Source: Hyperoplus lanceolatus
Lineage: Eukaryota > Chordata > Actinopteri > Uranoscopiformes > Ammodytidae
Reading direction: 5' to 3'
NCBI GenBank assembly: GCA_026929865.2
Contig: CM049408.1
Coordinates: 25,185,501 to 25,249,500 of the forward strand
DNA: 64,000 nucleotides
Under the pieces are notes generated by a model. It made no database searches. It had not been told where the DNA came from and saw nothing but the letters and a program-made list of their open reading frames with translations. This document shows positions 61,461 through 64,000 of the stretch, in pieces; position 1 is the first letter of the stretch, and each line of letters starts with the position of its first letter. Both the position numbers and the translations under genes were made by a program.

Positions 61461-64000
61461 GGGCAGGAGGCTCAGTGAGAAAATCTTCCCACAATGATCC
61501 AGAGTCTGTGATTGAGTTTCGGTGACCTCAGGTGCAGAAACAAGAAGATGCATCAAATGGTGAATAGCTGCTGATTTACTAGTGTGTGACATAGCAACAG
61601 TATCAGCAAACACACATAGTCAAATTAACAGCAAAGTTACGGTGGCCAATAAGGGGCAAACAACTCTGGCAGTTATATGCATCCACAAGGTGTTCAATTG
61701 CCGAACGGTGAAAGCACAATGGTGGTGGAAGGCAATGCTTTTAAAGAGGGTAAAGCCTTGAAGAAGCTACAATATGGTATAAGGTCACTGCTCCGCCTCA
61801 CAATATATAAGCATCAATCTTTGATCTCCCAAATCTAATCAGTTCATCCTTGAATAAGAGGACATGTGTTCAAAGTTTGAAGAAAACCCCTTGAAGCATT
61901 CTTGAGATATACCGGCAGCTTTTACTAAAATGGCCTTGACGGACGGAAGGACAACCCGAAAACATAATGGCAAACATGCTGCAAATAACATAAACAATGC
62001 AACGTCAAAAACACAAACTCGTTAAAAGAAAGGCAACAAAAAAAGACTGCATATCCAATCAACTCCACCGAAGAAGATTTTTGATATCCTATGTCAGAGA
62101 AAGTTTACCTTTAAATCTCCATACATGTCTTTTATTGTAAAGTTCATTACCACAAGAGTTCTTCAAAACACCTTCAATAACCCAGATCCCTTGCACACCA
62201 GAGGGAAATAAAAATCCCATTGTTAGTTAAAGCAGTGTTCAACAACCCACAGTTTAATGTTGCCCAGGGCTTACTTAGTTTATTGCAGTCTGCCCCTCTA
62301 TTGATGAGGGATGGAGTCTTCTTTGTGTGTTCAACTGAGTCTATTAACTTTCTCACCACACAGTCTCCTTATGTAGCCCCAGAGAAATGGAGCCTACTGT
62401 GTAAAGACAAACTGCAGCCCCGGACACTGTAGATAGGAATCTCTATTGGATGTAGTGGAGATATTGTCAAGATATGAATAGAAAGCGGTTGGTGTTTTGT
62501 TACCGTCAAGCTCTGGTTTAGGGAAAAGTTTGGGTTTTATATCTCCTCACAGGATATAGTTACTGTCATTTTGGTAGAGTGGGTGGTTACACTGGGTCTG
62601 CAATTACTCAGTGAAGCAACCTTGCCCACAAGCATTGAAGTTTCTTTTCATTTGAATTAAAGATTAAAAAGTAACATTGCCTGGTAGTAAATGAGAACTG
62701 CTGATAAGAATGAACGTAAAAGAAAATATTTAATTTTAAGGTAAATGTCATCGTCATCTTCTGCAATACTCTCTGTAACTACTGGTTAACTATAGTGATT
62801 ATGTCAAATGAATGAAACATATTTGTCCATACACTCCCTAACAACACATTTTCTGTTTTGGTTGGAAAATAATTCTTCTGTTCTATGTCAACACAAAATA
62901 AACTTGAGACAATATATTGTAACAAATTAGTTATAGGTGTGTAAAAATGTCTTAAAAGACTTGGTCAAGATCATGGCTACAGTTTTATTTAAAAAAGGGA
63001 ATAGTAGTCGCAGTTCAGTGAGAGAAAGCAAACTCTGGTGTCTGGCATCTTGGACTTGTGTCACACCCATCCACCACCACCCTGATATACACACCTTTAC
63101 TCTTTGCCTAGGGCTATAGGGCACATTAAACTTGAATTCTGGCTTTAGGCTTTAATTTGTTACATGTAAAATCTTGGGATATTGCATATTGAGCTAATTG
63201 TATATAGTGTGTTGACAAAGTTCATGGCTTTATCCAACCTTCCAAAAAACTACTGAATCAAACTTATGAAGGTGCTGCCTTAAAGATCACATGCACATTC
63301 ACCTCCAGTAAACTTTTCTTATGCAACGATATCTCACATAATCACCATATGCTACAATGGTTCACTGAACGAGCCCATTGGTTGACACAAACCCAAAGTC
63401 ATTCCACTGACTTCCTGACATGCCTCAGTGCAATGCAGCATCTTCAGCGACCTCATATCAACTCATGTTTATGTATTCAGCACCAGCTGTGCCCTTCACA
63501 GTGACCGGAAAATTCATTTTCTTCATGCAGTATTAGGCTTAAATTAGTAAATTAAGCCTTGAGGGTGGTAATGATAAATATTTTGAAGGAGAAGTGGGAG
63601 GGAAAGGAAACTGAATATAAAACATGGCCTATAGGAAAAGTTTGTGTTTTGCATGATGAGGCCAACCATCTGGAATACAGAAACGTTTTACAGTTTTGTT
63701 ATGTGCATCAGTTAAGAAAACTTTGCCAACATCTGCATGTGGAGCAAAAAAATTAAATTTACACAGTACAGTTATTCAGGTTTCCTTTCAGTTCATGGAC
63801 AAAATACATTGTAATCAGAAGTCTTTAACCTTTTAACTTCTCTGCTCTGATACAAATGTAACTAATCATATTGGAGAATGCCCAAAAACACATTCTCATG
63901 CATCGGGGAATGATTGAGCCATCAAAACCAATGTGTAGTATTTTTTGCCAGTTTTTCCATCTTTTTTTGCATGCTGAGTTTAAATATTGCATTTCTGCAC

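Larger units (their letters stand above)
59121..64000. other. Intergenic sequence upstream of TRIM9
   Basis: No frame with recognisable protein similarity and no splice-consistent exons. Contains one family C MITE (60763-61002) and one (CA)n tract (61366-61458). Confidence 0.65.

Overview
The window is nuclear DNA of a ray-finned fish. Three vertebrate genes with canonical GT/AG introns are spread over 59 kb, separated by fish-type repeats: a Tc1 transposon, an L2-like LINE, a tRNA-derived SINE, many small inverted-repeat elements and long (CA)n tracts. The gene order ABHD12B (+), PYGL (-), TRIM9 (-) is the same as around human 14q22, which supports the gene names. The species cannot be fixed from this sequence.

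Layout. 10-1847: last nine coding exons of an ABHD12B-like serine hydrolase, plus strand, 5' part outside the window. 2374-20425: a complete 20-exon liver-type glycogen phosphorylase (PYGL), minus strand, 853 codons reconstructed. About 20426-20740: PYGL 5' region with a CCAAT box and a (GAA)n tract. 21567-23337: a complex rearrangement that includes a second copy of PYGL exon 6. 23340-26920: intergenic sequence and/or a long TRIM9 3' UTR. 26921-58857: a complete 10-exon TRIM9, minus strand, 728 codons, with an 11-kb first intron. 58858-59120: TRIM9 promoter region with CCAAT and CRE-like motifs. 59121-64000: no recognisable gene.

The genes do not form a pathway. PYGL is cytosolic glycogenolysis, TRIM9 is a neuronal E3 ubiquitin ligase, and ABHD12B is a membrane-associated hydrolase. 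ABHD12B and PYGL converge, with candidate poly(A) signals only about 60 bp apart.

I found no new enzymatic or defence system. The best leads are structural: (1) a multi-jump, template-switch-like insertion upstream of PYGL that carries an almost identical copy of PYGL exon 6 with both splice sites; (2) PYGL intron 10, which appears to use a GC donor and has about 101 UG units directly before its acceptor; (3) a three-copy tandem repeat in TRIM9 intron 5 that duplicates the exon 6 acceptor, with in-frame stops after each decoy; (4) two large fold-back structures in PYGL introns, one of them a snap-back derivative of a second element in the same gene; (5) an apparently intact Tc1 transposon with near-perfect 107-bp ends.
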